A stretch of 64,000 nt of DNA from NCBI GenBank assembly GCA_031216445.1, contig CM062218.1, positions 10,742,501-10,806,500 on the forward strand. The letters are read 5' to 3'. This document shows positions 24,283-41,641 of the stretch, piece after piece; position 1 is the stretch's first letter, and each line of letters opens with the position of its first letter. The position numbers were made by a program, and so were the translations under genes. The notes beneath the pieces are model-generated. The model searched no databases, was not told the origin of the DNA, and saw only the letters and a program-made list of their open reading frames with translations. Origin of the DNA: Lateolabrax maculatus. Lineage: Eukaryota > Chordata > Actinopteri > Acropomatiformes > Lateolabracidae.

Positions 24283-27200
24283 TTACGGTGGCATTGGTGC
24301 TCTCATAGGAACGCGGGGTGGGACACCGGGGGGCCTTGGAGGCATCGGAGGGCCCCTCTGGAAGCCAAATGGAGGAGGCCGAGGAGGGCCCGCACCGTAG
24401 CCAGGTGGAGGCATGGGAGGAGGAGGCCCTCTCATTCCTGGAGGTACGGGGTGACCTTTGAAAGAAAAGAGGATCGTAATGTGATAAAATCTTTACCTTT
24501 GACTATATGCACCCAAAGGTAACCAAGTTAACAGTGTTTCAGCATTTAAACAAAACTCTTATGCAGAGGTTCAGACGTATGACATTTGAATAAAGTCCAA
24601 AATCATCCGTTTTAATTGTCACCTTATTATATATTACAGTTTTTTTTACCCTCAGATACACAAAATGTTTGGACCTGTCTAATCTGTGACACATCCAATC
24701 TAGGACCACATTTTTTGATAGAAAAGCAAAGATTTCACCACGATTGTCTTATGATTGTCAAATGTTCCTTCCTTTCATTATTAAAAGTATGGTAATGGTT
24801 AAAGTGTCCTTTAAAAAATCATTGTGCTAAGAAAACCCATCAATAGAATATGGATTACCAATAGCAGGCCTGCCCATAGTCGCTAATTTGTCACAGTAGT
24901 CATGGCAACGTGAGTGTGTGTCAATACTACAAATCATTAAATCTATTTTGCTGCATAAAACATATGTAGAGGTAAGTTGTGCTTTTACAGACAATACTGC
25001 TTTGAGGCATTTTCCTTTTGAGGTCATATTTGTAAGCTAAAGAAACTTTTATTTGACAACAAAGATTCGAGGAGGTGCCACTGTGCTTACCCATGGGAGG
25101 TCCATACGGTGCTCTGGGTGGCATGCCCATTGGTGGGGGTGGGGGCATGCCAGGGGGTGGCGGTGCCCGTGACTGATTTGATCCTGGGGGAGCAGGCGGG
25201 GGAGGCACCATGCCAGGAGGAGCAGGAGGGGGCATGGGCATCTGAGGCATACCTGTGTAACAGAAACAATTAAGTCTACAAGCAGGCTCGGGCAAGGGAC
25301 AAGTCTCGTTTAATGCAGCATCTTACATTCTTGGTAGAAAACTAAAAAATGTGAATGAAAATGTATATCCAAACCAACAGAATACATTGTATCACAAAAT
25401 ACATTTATGGTCAACTGTGAAAGACAATGAGGTGTGAATAATCTGAGACTCTAATTAAATTATAAAGTTATTCCTTTCTTAGCTTTTGAATACATCAATT
25501 ATAGAAATTTCATTACATATGATCAAACGTTGTCAGTAGATTTTTGCATAACTTCCCACTTGCAGCCACTGTGAAAAAAATGTAATCTTAAAAAAAAAAG
25601 AAAAATACCTGGATGCATGTTGCCAGGAGGGAAGGGTGGTGGTCCGGGTGGTGGCCCTCCACCACCCTGTGGGCCTGGTCCCCCAGCATTTGGAGGCATA
25701 TTCATCGAAGGGGGCATTGCTGGAGGCATCGATCCAGGAGGAGGAACAGGAGGGAAACCAGGAGGTGGCATGCCTGCAGAGACACAAGTTGTATTTACAA
25801 TTATCATTTTAGTTATCATTTCATATTCTACAAGTACATAAATCTCTGTTAAACATCCTCGCTATTATTATCATTTTTGTTATAAATGCTTATCTTATTT
25901 GTTGGCTGTCATGTTCACTTTTAGTAACCGATGTACTCAAGATTAAAACAAATCGATCCCATTATCACCTCCTGATAAAAGACGCATGATTCAGAGCAGC
26001 ATACTTACATTTCCTACAGGATCCTACTTCATATCTTGTTACCGGTAATAAAACATGTTATCTTCCCACACGACACTCACCACATTCAACTACTCAACTA
26101 TTAATCAGAGGCAGCTGCGGTCTTAAAATGTATTAAAAGAGAAACACACCAACACTGATTACAGTTTTAAGAAAAAAAAAGCTCAAGAAAAGATATAAAA
26201 AAAGAAAATTGTACATGTATAACTATACCACCAACTAGGATCTTGATACATTTTTATATGTAGAGAATTTCCCCATCAGAGTGGTGAGTTTGTAGTTACA
26301 ATTTTCACATTTTAGAGTGAATGAGATATGAATGACAGAAGGAAACATAACAGCTTACCACACAAAGCCAACAGAGCAACGAGCAGCCATTTTGCTTTTG
26401 TGTCAAACCATACAGTTATTTACTACTCTGTAAGAATGTGACCCGAAATCATCATCTATTAAGTTATCACTAATGGGATCATTCCAGATCTGCTGATGAA
26501 CAGTGGTTGAAAATGTAGTTAAATAGTGTACAATTGAGAAGATGGGAGGCCCAGAGCATACTAGGTTTGACATTTACACTCTGTAAACACGGTATTTCAG
26601 TCATACCTGGCATCGGCATCCCAGATCCCATGGCGGTAAGGACCGGTGTCGGAGCACTCGGTGGTGGCGGAGCGTCTGCAAACAGCTGATGTGGCCTGTC
26701 TGCCTGTGAGAGAGGGTTCTGTGCAGCCAGGAGTCGCTCGGCCGCCGAGCCATGTCGTTCTCCTTTGGAATCCTTCTTGAAGGCGTAGGATACTGTGATG
26801 GGCCTGTTACAGAGGTACTGGCCGTTCATGGCCTCAATGGCGGCATCTGATGCGTCAAAGCTTGCAAAATTGATGAACGCGTAACCCTTGGAATTGCCGG
26901 TGTCTGGGTCTCGCATGATCTTTGGCGTCTGGAGGATCACGCCAAAGGCACTGAATGTGTCATAGAGCAGTTTCTCATCAATCTCTGGGTCCAGATTACC
27001 AATGAAGATGTTAGCACCCACATCCAGGTTTTTGTTGTGCGCAGAGGCTTTGTTAACTCGAATTGGTTTGCCATAGAGCTTTATCATATTCATGATTTTG
27101 ATGGCGTAGTCAGCATCCTCTTCACTGAGGAACTCTACAAAGCCATAACCTGAGAGGGAAAGAAAAGGGTGAGCTCCATGATTGTAATTCATTGGCAAAA

Positions 27201-28516
27201 GAGATTATTTACGGATACAAAGAGTATGTGGGGTGTTTTTTTTAACCCCTTGAATGACATGTTGCTAACTTGGTAATCACAAGTTAGTATATTAGCAGAT
27301 CCTCACCTTGATGTTGGCCAGTGACCCTGTCTTTGGGCATGTGTGTGTTGACCACAGGACCAGCCTGCAGAAAAAGCTCCCATAGTAACGGCTCGGACAC
27401 TTTCTCATCCAAGCCGCCGACATACACAGTGGCGTCTGAAAAATAAATAAGAATCAAAATAAATTTAACATGGAAAATATTTTACAGAGATGTCTGAATT
27501 AGTGCTTTTTTGGGTTAAATCTAAATACATGGCCATTGAGTAAATGATGAAGTGATACTGTTCATTAACAAAAAATAAGTTGGTTGGCTAGTTACAGCTC
27601 TTGTGTACACAGAATAAAACACAAATATCAATTGACAGCGTTTAGAGACGCATTTCCATCCATGATTTCTATGTAACCTGTACCATAACGAAGTTCAGAT
27701 GTTATATGACCTGAACTTTCCAATAGCTTTCTTAAAATAATATCAACTGTTTAATTCCAGTGACTAAAATTAAAGTTACACATAAAATGTTGCAAATAAA
27801 AAGCTCTGCAACATGAACCCTTGGCTACAAACTAAATGATTATGACTGAAGAACAGCCCGTTCCTTTAGTTCTTTGGAAAATATATTAACTACAATGATA
27901 TAAATTACACAATGATGTACCTAAATGACGTGGCCTTTCTCCAAGATATTACTCTAATTATTAGTGAGCCAACCTACCTGTTTAGCCATTATAACCGTAA
28001 TAATTGCAAAGGTATTTTCTACAAACCACATCCCCAGCTTGTGACCCGATATATTTCAGCACTGGGAGAAACAAAGTGTGATCGTTTGTTGATTCAATGA
28101 TCGATCACAGACTCGATGGGAACTTAGCATGCTAGGCTAACCTAGCTGTTTGCAGAGCGGACGAACTTCTGCTTCTAAAGTTCAACAAACAGCTTTCACA
28201 CACTTCACATCGACGGGAAATCAAAGCTGCACATAGGCCACCAGCAGCGTGCAAGTAAAATAAATTAACGTCTATGTAATTTAATTGAATGACTAAATTA
28301 GCGGCAAGCTATGCTAACCCACAACGGACCACTTCCATGTGATCGACCGGTTGTTTACAACTAAACTGTTCGATAACCAGGCGGAGAGAAACACAGTGAT
28401 GAGCCTGAGGAGTAAAACACAAGCAAATCCATCAATGACTGAAACTAAAAGGCAGAAACAGGTATTAAAATAACGCCGGTACCTTGGTTTCTTTCTGAGA
28501 TTGGTCCCGCTGCCAT
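24283..28516 (-). CDS. sf3b4: Splicing factor 3B subunit 4 (SF3b49/SAP49)
   Basis: Exons in transcription order: 28483-28516, 27307-27435, 26607-27149, 25609-25773, 25091-25252 and 24283-24455. Phases close to 401 aa (human 424). SF3B4 is a U2 snRNP SF3b component that binds pre-mRNA upstream of the branch point. Residues 1-12 are MAAGPISERNQD, identical to the conserved vertebrate start. RRM1 (about 13-91) has RNP2 VYVGGL and RNP1 QGYGFVEF. RRM2 (about 100-179) has IFIGNL and KGYAFINF. After LLAAQNPLSQADRPHQLFAD comes a Pro/Gly/Met-rich tail encoded by exons 3-6, which is the part shorter than in human. The RRM exons are nearly invariant, as expected for this gene. The ATG context ACCATGG-like on the minus strand is good. 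Confidence 0.97.
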
Positions 28517-28551
28517 GTTGAACGAACAACGCAGCGTGAGCGTCCTCAACT

Positions 28552-28616
28552 GAGGCCCCGCCTCTTCCGGTCCGTGAACTAGAGGCCCCGCCTCTTCCGG
28601 TTCGTGTGCTGGAGGC
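28552..28616 (-). promoter_or_regulatory. sf3b4: sf3b4 core promoter: duplicated GC-box/ETS module
   Basis: A 20-bp unit, GAGGCCCCGCCTCTTCCGGT, occurs at 28552-28571 and again at 28582-28601, exactly 30 bp apart. Each contains a GC box (CCCCGCCTC) and an ETS core (CTTCCGG/CCGGAAG). They start 36 bp upstream of the ATG. This is typical of TATA-less housekeeping promoters, where ETS (GABPA-type) sites set the start. Function is inferred. Confidence 0.6.
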
Positions 28617-28639
28617 GGAAGTAATACGACAAAATAAAA

Positions 28640-29309
28640 AAATAAAAAAATTTACATTTGTTTTACTTTAGTATTTTATAACACTAAGCTATTTGAGAAA
28701 TGAGCTCATTCTCATTCTAATTTATCATAAAGAATGAAAAAGTCAATTTCAAGTCCTTCAGAGGTGAGAGATTTAGTCTTAAATCAAACCAAAGATTCTT
28801 TTATGAGTTTATTTGAAAGCACAGACTCGATTTATATAATCCAAGGAAAATCAATCAAACTCGGTATTTTTGATTAAAAATGGCCTTTATCTGTTTTTGC
28901 AGATTAATTTCAATAATAATTTCCTTTATTATTTTGAACTGAAAATAAAAAAATCCTCTTTCAACTGCATATCCAAAACAAAGGCTAGGTTTTTCACAAG
29001 GTTTTTATCTGAATCTGTTGCATCCATTTATTTTTTAGTTGCTTGAACCTGAATTCGAAAACATTTTGCATACAAACTGTGTGCAAAATGTTTTTATACA
29101 TACAATATGTGAATATGGACAATTGACATATTGTAAATATGTACATTTTATGTGAAATGTTTGTAAAAAAAAAATACTTTTTCATTAGTGCAAAGTTACA
29201 CATATACCATTAAACCATTAAAAATGGTTATGTACGTTCGGTTGTTCAATATTGTGTACTAAGCAGTGAAATAAGTGACATGACAAATCAATGAACATTT
29301 GTATGAGGC
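28640..29309. other. Short intergenic region between sf3b4 and lix1l
   Basis: Very A/T-rich, with no open frame or motif that could be supported. Confidence 0.6.
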
Positions 29310-32300
29310 AATTTATTACATCATATAAATCTACTAAAAGTATAAACATGGAATACAAAATGCTCATAGAAAATACATACAATAAGGGCCTTGAGAAACA
29401 CTTTTATAAAACAATACTGTATAGAATATGAAACATATAAAAACAAAACTTAATCAACACGTCATGCATCAAAGCCAAAAGATGAAAAGCCCAACTTTTT
29501 TTTATTTTATAAAATGGATAGCAAAAAAAATATATTGTTTAAAAAAGCATCCATTGACAATGATCACAAAGAAAGGTCAAAGGCATTTGTAAGAACAGAG
29601 CTCTGAGATTAATGGCTTGTGGTCAAAAATCACACATATAATATTTAATAAGCATCTTAATTAGGAGAAAAAATTAAAAACACACAATTCACCCAGCCTC
29701 ATTCCTGTAACCAGTTCATTTCAATACTTACTGAGTTTTTCTCATTAATTACTTGAAATGGGTTAATGGGACGATATAATCACTGATGAATTCAGAAAAC
29801 GTATCTGCAGATGGGATTCTGGAGTAACCAGAAATGAAAATGAAAATGCGAGATTAAGGGAGTTGGATTCAAGCTGAATAATTGTGAGGTCAAAGTGTTA
29901 ATTTTATCAGTTCAAAGGACTATTTTGACTTTTGAGTATTTACTGAAGAGAGCTACAGGGTCTTTGCCTTTCCTACTTGTGCTGCACACATATGTTTCAA
30001 GCTGAGTACCAAACAAACAATATACAATGATTATAAATGTAAAACAAAGGTAGTAAGATTCAATAAATCCTTCATAATCTAATGTCATGTAACATATTTA
30101 AGGAATAGTTTGACATTTTGAGAAATAACTGGTGGAGAGTTGGATGAAAAGATTGATACCACTTTCACGTCTGCACTGTGAATAGCAGCGGGTTAGCCGG
30201 ACTATTTCTTGGATCTGAGCAGTTGCCAGGCAACTAGCGGAGACCCCAGGAAGTTACTGGTCCAGAACAAGAAATGGCTTCACAACCCCCTGCGAAGAGG
30301 CAAATTGTCATTTTTACACTTTGGTTTTTGCACAGATTACACAAATGAAATATAGGGTGTTAATTTGTGAGCTTTGTGGGTGCTGGTAAGCTGATTTTTA
30401 TTCTTTTGGACAGAACCAAGTGAGCCGTTTCTGGTCTTTATGCTAAGCTAAGCTAACTGGCTGTGTTTAATGCACAGATATGAGAGTGGTATCGATCTTC
30501 TCATCTAACTCATTGCCAGAAAGCAAATAAGCGAATTTCCCAAAATGTTGAACTATTACTTTAAGGTACTGTAACAGTAATATAGCATGTAATCTATAAT
30601 TTTACCTTTACATGAAATGACAAAAAATGTTGTAAAGCAGAGTAGAATGTCCTTTAAAGACCTCATTGAATGAAATTAAACTTGTTGAGTTTTAGTCAAA
30701 CTATTGCATGCTACCAATTTCATAAAGGCACAATGATCCAGGCAATAAAATAATAAAGTTGGATCTGGTTTTAATTACTCCATCTCTGTTTCTTTGTTTT
30801 CTTTTTGCCATCTCTTCAAATTTATTGTAATCAGTTTCTGCTGTTGACAATCCAGCATTCAGCAGCAAGACGGGCCCTCCTGCTGTTTAACTTGCATCAC
30901 TCACTGCCCACTTTCTTCCAACCAGAGCCACACATTATCAATTAAACTCTCACTTCCATTACATGGGGTCTTTAAAAGGCTACTCACTGAAATGCCTTCG
31001 TCCTTATAATGTATTCAATACATTTTAGATAGGTAGAAAAAAATAAAGATATCACATTTACAGTATTAACGAAATCAGGTCCTTCAACATAAAAATATCT
31101 GAAAGGTGATAAGTGCGAGTTATATACATTGTTTTTAGCCGAAGGACAAACACTAGCACTGCTCACAAACAAATTCTGCTTCCAGTATGTCAAAAAACAT
31201 AAACCACAAGTCCTGGTACTGTTTTGTATTGACTGCAATGACTCACACATGATGAATCAGCTCAACCCCAAATTTCTTTTTAACAAAAGATCCCTCAACT
31301 CATTTTTTGGCCTTCACATTTTACTTCTGATCATCGCTGTGTGGCTATTCATTGTTTCTGCTATATGAAGCACATGAAAAACACAATCTGTATCACAAGA
31401 GTAGTTCAATAGTCTAAATGTTAAACATCATCGCTTTGCAGATCCTTTAGTTGATAGCACACTGAAAATATACATTCAGCTAGTGTCATGTCACCAAGCA
31501 CACAATAAACACTAAAATAGTTTTCAAAAGCCTCCACAAACAAAAAGAAAAAAGGAAACATAGTGACGGTTCACTATCTGATTTTTCATAAACCTGAGCT
31601 GCTGTCAGAGCAATCAGTCACCTGCTGACATTTTTGCAAAGTACCCTCAAATTATTACATGAGCCAATAAGTATATTTCAATGCTTACTGTTAATTCTGG
31701 TATTATTTGAGGATGCAATTTTCCATATACTTACACTATCTTCTTATTACAACATTAAGAAGGGTGAGGTTAAGTAGGATCTCTAACAGCAGCAAGGAGA
31801 TACTCTTGCTGTTTTTACGATGATATTTCAGAAATATTCTGATTATTAATGGACACAGGGTACTTGCCACCAAGGTTTTAAGACCCATACATTTTTTACT
31901 ACCTTCACTTGCCAGAGTTGAAAATACTACATGCAAGTACACACACCCAAAACAGGAAAGAAACAATCGTCAAAATGATCCATACCTTGATCAAATGTGT
32001 TTGGTTTGATGGGTCATATTAACTTATGTCCCGTACATTCACTGATGAAAGGCAGGCTTTGTTTCTGTAGGTCTACTTTCAGTAAAGACAGTATGAAATA
32101 ATGAAAAAAACATGTAAACCTCAGTCAGCTGGTATGCCAAGCACGTCTACAGGTATATTTTTTAAAAAGCACTTTATCCTGTAATCACTAGGCACAAAGA
32201 GGTAACGGCTATAGCGGCAAGTGTTTGTTTTACGGACGGATGTGCATACTGTAAGTCAAGGCCTGATTACCTGGTCCTCAAAACAAAACGCAAGATACAA

Positions 32301-32405
32301 AACCTAAAAGTTCAGACGATTTCACCTTATATCTATGAAGTGATCAATACTGTTACCAGGAATCCTACGGAGTGTGAAGGCATGTTTCCACGATGGACGG
32401 TAGGT
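29310..32405 (-). other. lix1l: Probable lix1l 3'UTR
   Basis: A/T-rich non-coding stretch after the lix1l TAA. A minus-strand AATAAA (plus TTTATT at 29310-29315) is a possible end, giving a UTR of about 3 kb. It contains the second 470-bp MITE-like element. No exon was recognised on either strand. Confidence 0.4.
30097..30566. mobile_element. 470-bp MITE-like element, copy B
   Basis: It starts TTTAAGGAATAGTTTGACAT and ends CAAAATGTTGAACTATTACTTTAAGG, the inverted complement with few changes. It shares interior motifs with copy A (TCTTTATGCTAAGCTAAGCT, GAGAGTGGTATC). Its terminal inverted repeats are clearer than those of copy A. There is no open frame. Confidence 0.8.
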
Positions 32406-37157
<4,752 letters not shown>

Positions 37158-37440
37158 TGTCCCGACGTCACCGTCTGCGGAGCCCCGGTGCGGCTGGAGC
37201 TCAAGAAGCGATCGGGCCGGACGGAGGGTGGTGGGGGGTTCAGGGGCTGGAGGAAACTGGGGGGTCTCTGAGGGCCTGGACGGGACCGAGCGTCTGCGGG
37301 CTTTTGTCACTCAGAGCCGAGAGAAGTGCTCAGCCGACGTCCGCGCGCCCCTCATCCTCCTCCGTCTCTGGATTAGGCTGCGGGATTGTCAGTCAAAAGA
37401 CGCCTTCAGGGACCCCTCGTGTTCTGCAGCTCCTGGCCGT
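37158..37440 (-). promoter_or_regulatory. lix1l: lix1l CpG-rich 5'UTR/promoter
   Basis: This GC-rich, CpG-containing stretch continues from the GC-rich first exon and drops back to A/T-rich sequence after about 37450. No TATA box was seen. It is probably a CpG-island promoter. Confidence 0.5.
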
Positions 37441-37834
37441 CGCGCCACGGGTTTTTAAGTGTTTTTCCTGCGTAATGGATGTCGGATGTTTCCTATTAGT
37501 CGTGTGCTTTGTTGTGGGCTTGTAAAGTGGTGCGAGTTTGTCTTGTTGTAATTTACTTTTTTTTTTTTTGGATTAACCATGTTTTTGTTAATAGTGCTCG
37601 AATAGTGTAATTCAGGTCAGTGTTTGCCTGTTTTTAATCCAACACAGGTTTCTCTTAATCTCATTAGGTTTGCTTCATACTGCAGTTTTATTCTTATTTG
37701 CTTCATACTACAATTTTATTCTTATGTCTACTTTGTTTAGGGGATACCTACTGCATGTCTGTCCATCCTGGTGGAGCGATTCCTCCTCTGTTGCTCATCC
37801 TCAGGTTTCATCCTTTTTCTTTCCCATTAAAGGT

Positions 37835-37837
<3 letters not shown>

Positions 37838-37872
<35 letters not shown>
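37838..37872 (+). repeat. (TG)n microsatellite
   Basis: About 17 TG dinucleotides upstream of lix1l. Confidence 0.97.
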
Positions 37873-37873
<1 letters not shown>

Positions 37874-39499
37874 CGTTTTCTCTTGGCCAAATTAAGTGTC
37901 TAAGGATAGTGTGTGCCATATGCTGAAAATATTGTAAAGCCCTTTGAGGCATAGTGACCTTGACTATGACCTTTACACTAATTTTGTTATTTTATTAAGT
38001 GCCCTTTAAGTGTCTAATCCAATCCATTTGTCAAGTTTATAACGTGTTTATTGACATTTAGTCAGAAAAGTCAACTCTATGGTAATTTTTGAGGCCCTAA
38101 TGAGCTGTTGTGTTGGATTGAATAACATTACATTAAAGGGTGTTCTGTGCAGGATGACAGAATATTAGAAGGTCACCCGCTAGTGATTAGAAGAAAAATT
38201 ATAAACAAGCAAATTACACAATAGCAGAATAGTACAGCTTGCAGCTACTTTCTGGTAGACGCTTGTTTGTACTGCTAATATGTTGATCTCATTGATAAAA
38301 CCAGGCCTGAAATATTTTAGTCAGTTACAAACTGTGCCAGAGACATTTCAATTCTGTTGCAGATTATTGCTGATAGAAAAAAAATGACATTGTAACAGTT
38401 CAATCCCATTTAAAATAGTCAAGTGGCACAGAAACTGCGCTGTAATAGCTGAACAAAAAAACACGCTGCAGTTATAATGCATCAACACAACCCCTAAATG
38501 TCACATTTTGTTGACCTGGGTAACAGTTAATTGGTAGTAGTTTGTTCCGACATGTGCGTACTGTTGTGGCATTTCCGATCTTTTCCATGGCACCTGAAAG
38601 CAGCAGTGGAAAGTCAGAGGAATATCAGGAGAAATCTGAGCCTCCTCTGTTCTCCTCTGGCACCAGCAGAGTACAACTACAGTGTGGCTTTACAGCTCCA
38701 GCTCTGCAGCCCGAAGCATGTGATTAAAACTTGGAAGCAGAGCAACTCAGTTTACTCAATGAGAGGCCGAAACAAAATGATGATCTTCTCCGAAACTGTG
38801 AAGCAGATAATGCAAGTTTTGGAGTGAACTGGGTTTCAGTTTGAGTTAGAGGACCACCAACATTGTGCCCAACAAAGACTTGAAAGGGAAATGGGACCTC
38901 CTCTTGTGCTTCCTAAATGTTTTTTTATGACTCTCTGGAACTTGTGTAATTTTTCATTCTCTCTGTGGTCTGGTGTGAGGCCAGAGGAGTGCGGATGAGG
39001 AACTAGGGAACATTTGAATATATCTCTTTTCAAGCTGAGTCTGCAAAAAAAACGACTTTTAACAAACTCAAGTAGACCGAGGGAAGCCAGGAAAAAGGTT
39101 TAAAGTCTAACAGTTGGGATGTGGCCTGTGAACATTGTTTATTTTAGAGTACACACGCAGCAGAAAGGAAAGTCAACAAAGTCGTATATCACAATTGTAA
39201 TGAGTGTTTGGCTCACTGGAGGGCGTGCTCTCATTTCATTACATCAGTTAATAACCTCAGCTATGCAGCTCAGTGACATTTGGACATTGACGTTGTTCTC
39301 CAGTCGTTTTTTTTTTCTAATGCTTAGTTTGTATAAACCGCTGTGTGTCTGCTGCTCAGCAGGGCCACAGAAGCTCCACCAGAAAGACCTTTCTCCTCTA
39401 CATTTTCTCATATGACTTCAGTTAAATCACTGCTTGGAAGCCAAAAGAAGCAAAATGATCCAATGTTTTTACAAAAAAAAGCAAAGATTACAGAAGATT

Positions 39500-39612
39500 C
39501 CAAAAAATTAAATACAAATTTGTGTAGCAGAACTTGTTTTATCTCATGACCCTTCAGATTTATCTTGTGACCCTTTGAGGGGGGCCGACTCCTCGGTTGG
39601 GAACCACCAGAC
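39500..39612 (+). mobile_element. Possible hAT-type transposon 3' terminus
   Basis: The segment runs through TTATCTTGTGACCCTTTGAG and ends CTCCTCGGTTGGGAACCACCA. The inverted end, TGGTGGTTCCCAACC, is like the CAGTGGTTCCCAACC ends of hAT elements. The matching other end was not located, so this is probably a fragment. Confidence 0.4.
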
Positions 39613-40318
39613 TAAACTACCTAACTGTATATAAATTAGTTAAACTAGCTCCACCTCAACCAGCTACAACTGTAAAACACTGCTTAACCATTGACGCATC
39701 AGTAACAATCTAATAAAGTCATGTATAATAATATATAAGTCACTGGGGCTGAATGAGTACTTTTATTTGTGATACTTTAGGTAGGCTATATTGAGCTGAC
39801 TTTAAGTAGGAGTTTAGATATATATATAACATTTTTTTACATGGGCCAGTCAAAAAATGAAAATCTGTTTACATGTTACTGCAACCATAAAAATATTTCC
39901 AATAATCTGATTCAGCAGTTACAGTATATATGATAATTTAACACTCTGAAAGGGGCAATTTTGTATAATCAGTACTATTTTTCTTTTGATACTAAATAAT
40001 ATAAGTTTTCCCATTTTGCACTATAACAAACTGTTCTTACCACCTCTTCCTGCTGCAACATTTTATGTAGTATCCAGGTTTATGTTATTCTCGCATGCCT
40101 TTTGTACCCCAGCAAAGATGGTCGAACGTCTGGAGCTCTTTCAGTTTTTTTTCTTTGTTAGATGATGGATTTGAGAGACATAAACAGCCTAAGCTGCTTC
40201 CACCAGGGGAGTCCAGGCCGGTGGGGAACAGACTCTGGACGGAGAGAATAATCTCTGGTTGAAAACATTCCCACATCTGGTTTTGATCTAAGCATTATAG
40301 TCCAAATCTGACTTTTAG

Positions 40319-40351
40319 AACTCCAGTGCAGGAAAGCCCTGCACTGGAGTT
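40319..40351. repeat. Perfect 14-bp stem-loop
   Basis: Arms AACTCCAGTGCAGG (40319-40332) and CCTGCACTGGAGTT (40338-40351) are exact inverse complements around a 5-nt loop. Imperfect pairing continues outward (CTTTTAG/TTAAAAG and AAATCTGA/TCAGATT). Confidence 0.85.
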
Positions 40352-40529
40352 TTAAAAGGATCTCCTCAGATTGTTTTATCACGCAGCTTGTGTTGTTTTT
40401 GTCCACGGCTCACGTATTTTCCCTGTATTCCCATTTTGAATTGTTTATTACTGACTGGGGTGGGGTGGCGTTGATAATTAATCACTTTACAACAACCATA
40501 AAGATAGACTGGTAGCAATAACACCCTGT

Positions 40530-40563
40530 TGGATGTAAACCAAAGGTAGAAGGTTTACATCCA
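40530..40563. repeat. Perfect 12-bp inverted repeat
   Basis: TGGATGTAAACC (40530-40541) and GGTTTACATCCA (40552-40563) flank a 10-nt loop. The arms contain GTAAAC, a forkhead-like core, but the symmetry itself is the firm observation. Confidence 0.85.
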
Positions 40564-41004
40564 CATGAATGAGTGTTAAACACAAGGCTTCTTCTAGGTA
40601 AAAGAGACATTTCTAAAGAACATACTGTTTAAAAAACTCTTGTTTTCTCTTTAGAAAAAAATGTTTCCAATCCTTTAATTTCTGTATCTGTCATATTAAT
40701 ATTTATAGTGCAACTAATAAATCATAAAGTCAAAAGAAAACATTTTGTATTTACTCTTAACAGGAGGCTGAACTCTTAATTCAGATATTGTTTAGGCAGA
40801 CATTAAGACCAGGATATGCATAGTAAGTAAGTAAGTAGAAAACAAAACTAAATATTAGTTTAGCATACTAACATTTGTTAATTAACACAAAACCCAAAGT
40901 ACAGCTGAGGCTGATGGGAATGTTGTTAGTTTGGGAGGTAGTACATACGGGACAAGTTAAAAAAAAAAAAAAAAAAAGTCATGGGATGACCAAGTGATTA
41001 CAAT

Positions 41005-41190
41005 TTATCCTGAGGGGGACATTAATGTTTGTACCAAATTTCATCACAATCCATTCAATACTTGTTGGGACACTCGAGACAGGAGATCATCAAAGTTATC
41101 AGGATTTATCCTCTGGGGACAATGAATGTCTGTACTGAATGTTGTGCCAATCCATTCAACAGTTGTGATATTTCATTCGTACTTGTCTGT
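41005..41190 (+). repeat. Two-unit diverged tandem repeat
   Basis: The block AATGTTTGTACCAAATTTCA...CAATCCATTCAATACTTGTTG recurs about 100 bp later as AATGTCTGTACTGAATGTTG...CAATCCATTCAACAGTTGTGA. It resembles a dispersed repeat common in percomorph fish (from general knowledge). Confidence 0.55.
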
Positions 41191-41533
41191 ACTACTGTAT
41201 TTATTTATTTTATTTACTATTTATCTCATAGGAACAGATACATGGACCAGTGCCACATACATTTGCAGTTAAAGAAGTAAAAGAATAAGCTGATGTTGCA
41301 ATTTCAGAAGTTCTCCCAAACCTGACCTCACTGTCACAATGATGATGCTGTTACCGGTGATTAAGTGTTTAATTTAATCAATATGATAAGATGCACTCTC
41401 ATGTTGGACAGTCAGCAGAGGGAATGTTGGACTTTGGATTAGTTTGTCTAGGTGGCAGACTGAGCAGCAAGGTTCAGTACTGTGAGTCCCCCACTGGCAC
41501 AAACATCCAATAATGTTTTGTTTCTTTATCTTG

Positions 41534-41641
41534 TCCAATCGGATTCACCTCACAACAGGGCTGCATCACCCTGCTGGACTATAAGAGGTGTGAGAGTCCT
41601 GCAGGAAGGCACCATCCGGTCCAAATTCTCCTGCGGTACAG
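41534..41641 (+). promoter_or_regulatory. afp4: afp4 promoter and non-coding exon 1
   Basis: A CCAAT box (GTCCAATCGG, about 41534) precedes a TATAAG box at 41580-41585. About 30 bp later an untranslated exon would begin near 41610 and ends at a consensus donor, GGTACAG|GTGAGTC, with the exon border at 41641. The next acceptor, TTTTGTAG, precedes 41641+1 kb at 42641, 20 bp before the ATG. The TATA box and CCAAT box suit a highly expressed secreted plasma apolipoprotein. Confidence 0.6.

Larger units (their letters stand above)
37441..41533. other. Gene-free region between lix1l and afp4
   Basis: No supported exon. The region contains a (TG)n microsatellite (37838-37872), a hAT-like terminus (about 39500-39612), two hairpins (40319-40351 and 40530-40563), an A run near 40960 and a two-unit diverged repeat (41005-41190). 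lix1l and afp4 diverge from it, so regulatory elements are possible but unproven. Confidence 0.55.

Noticed and set aside
26479..26606. Read-through beyond the sf3b4 third exon
   Set aside because: A donor at 26606 and the matching phase-1 acceptor at 25773 fit the conserved proline-rich tail. The extension is intron.
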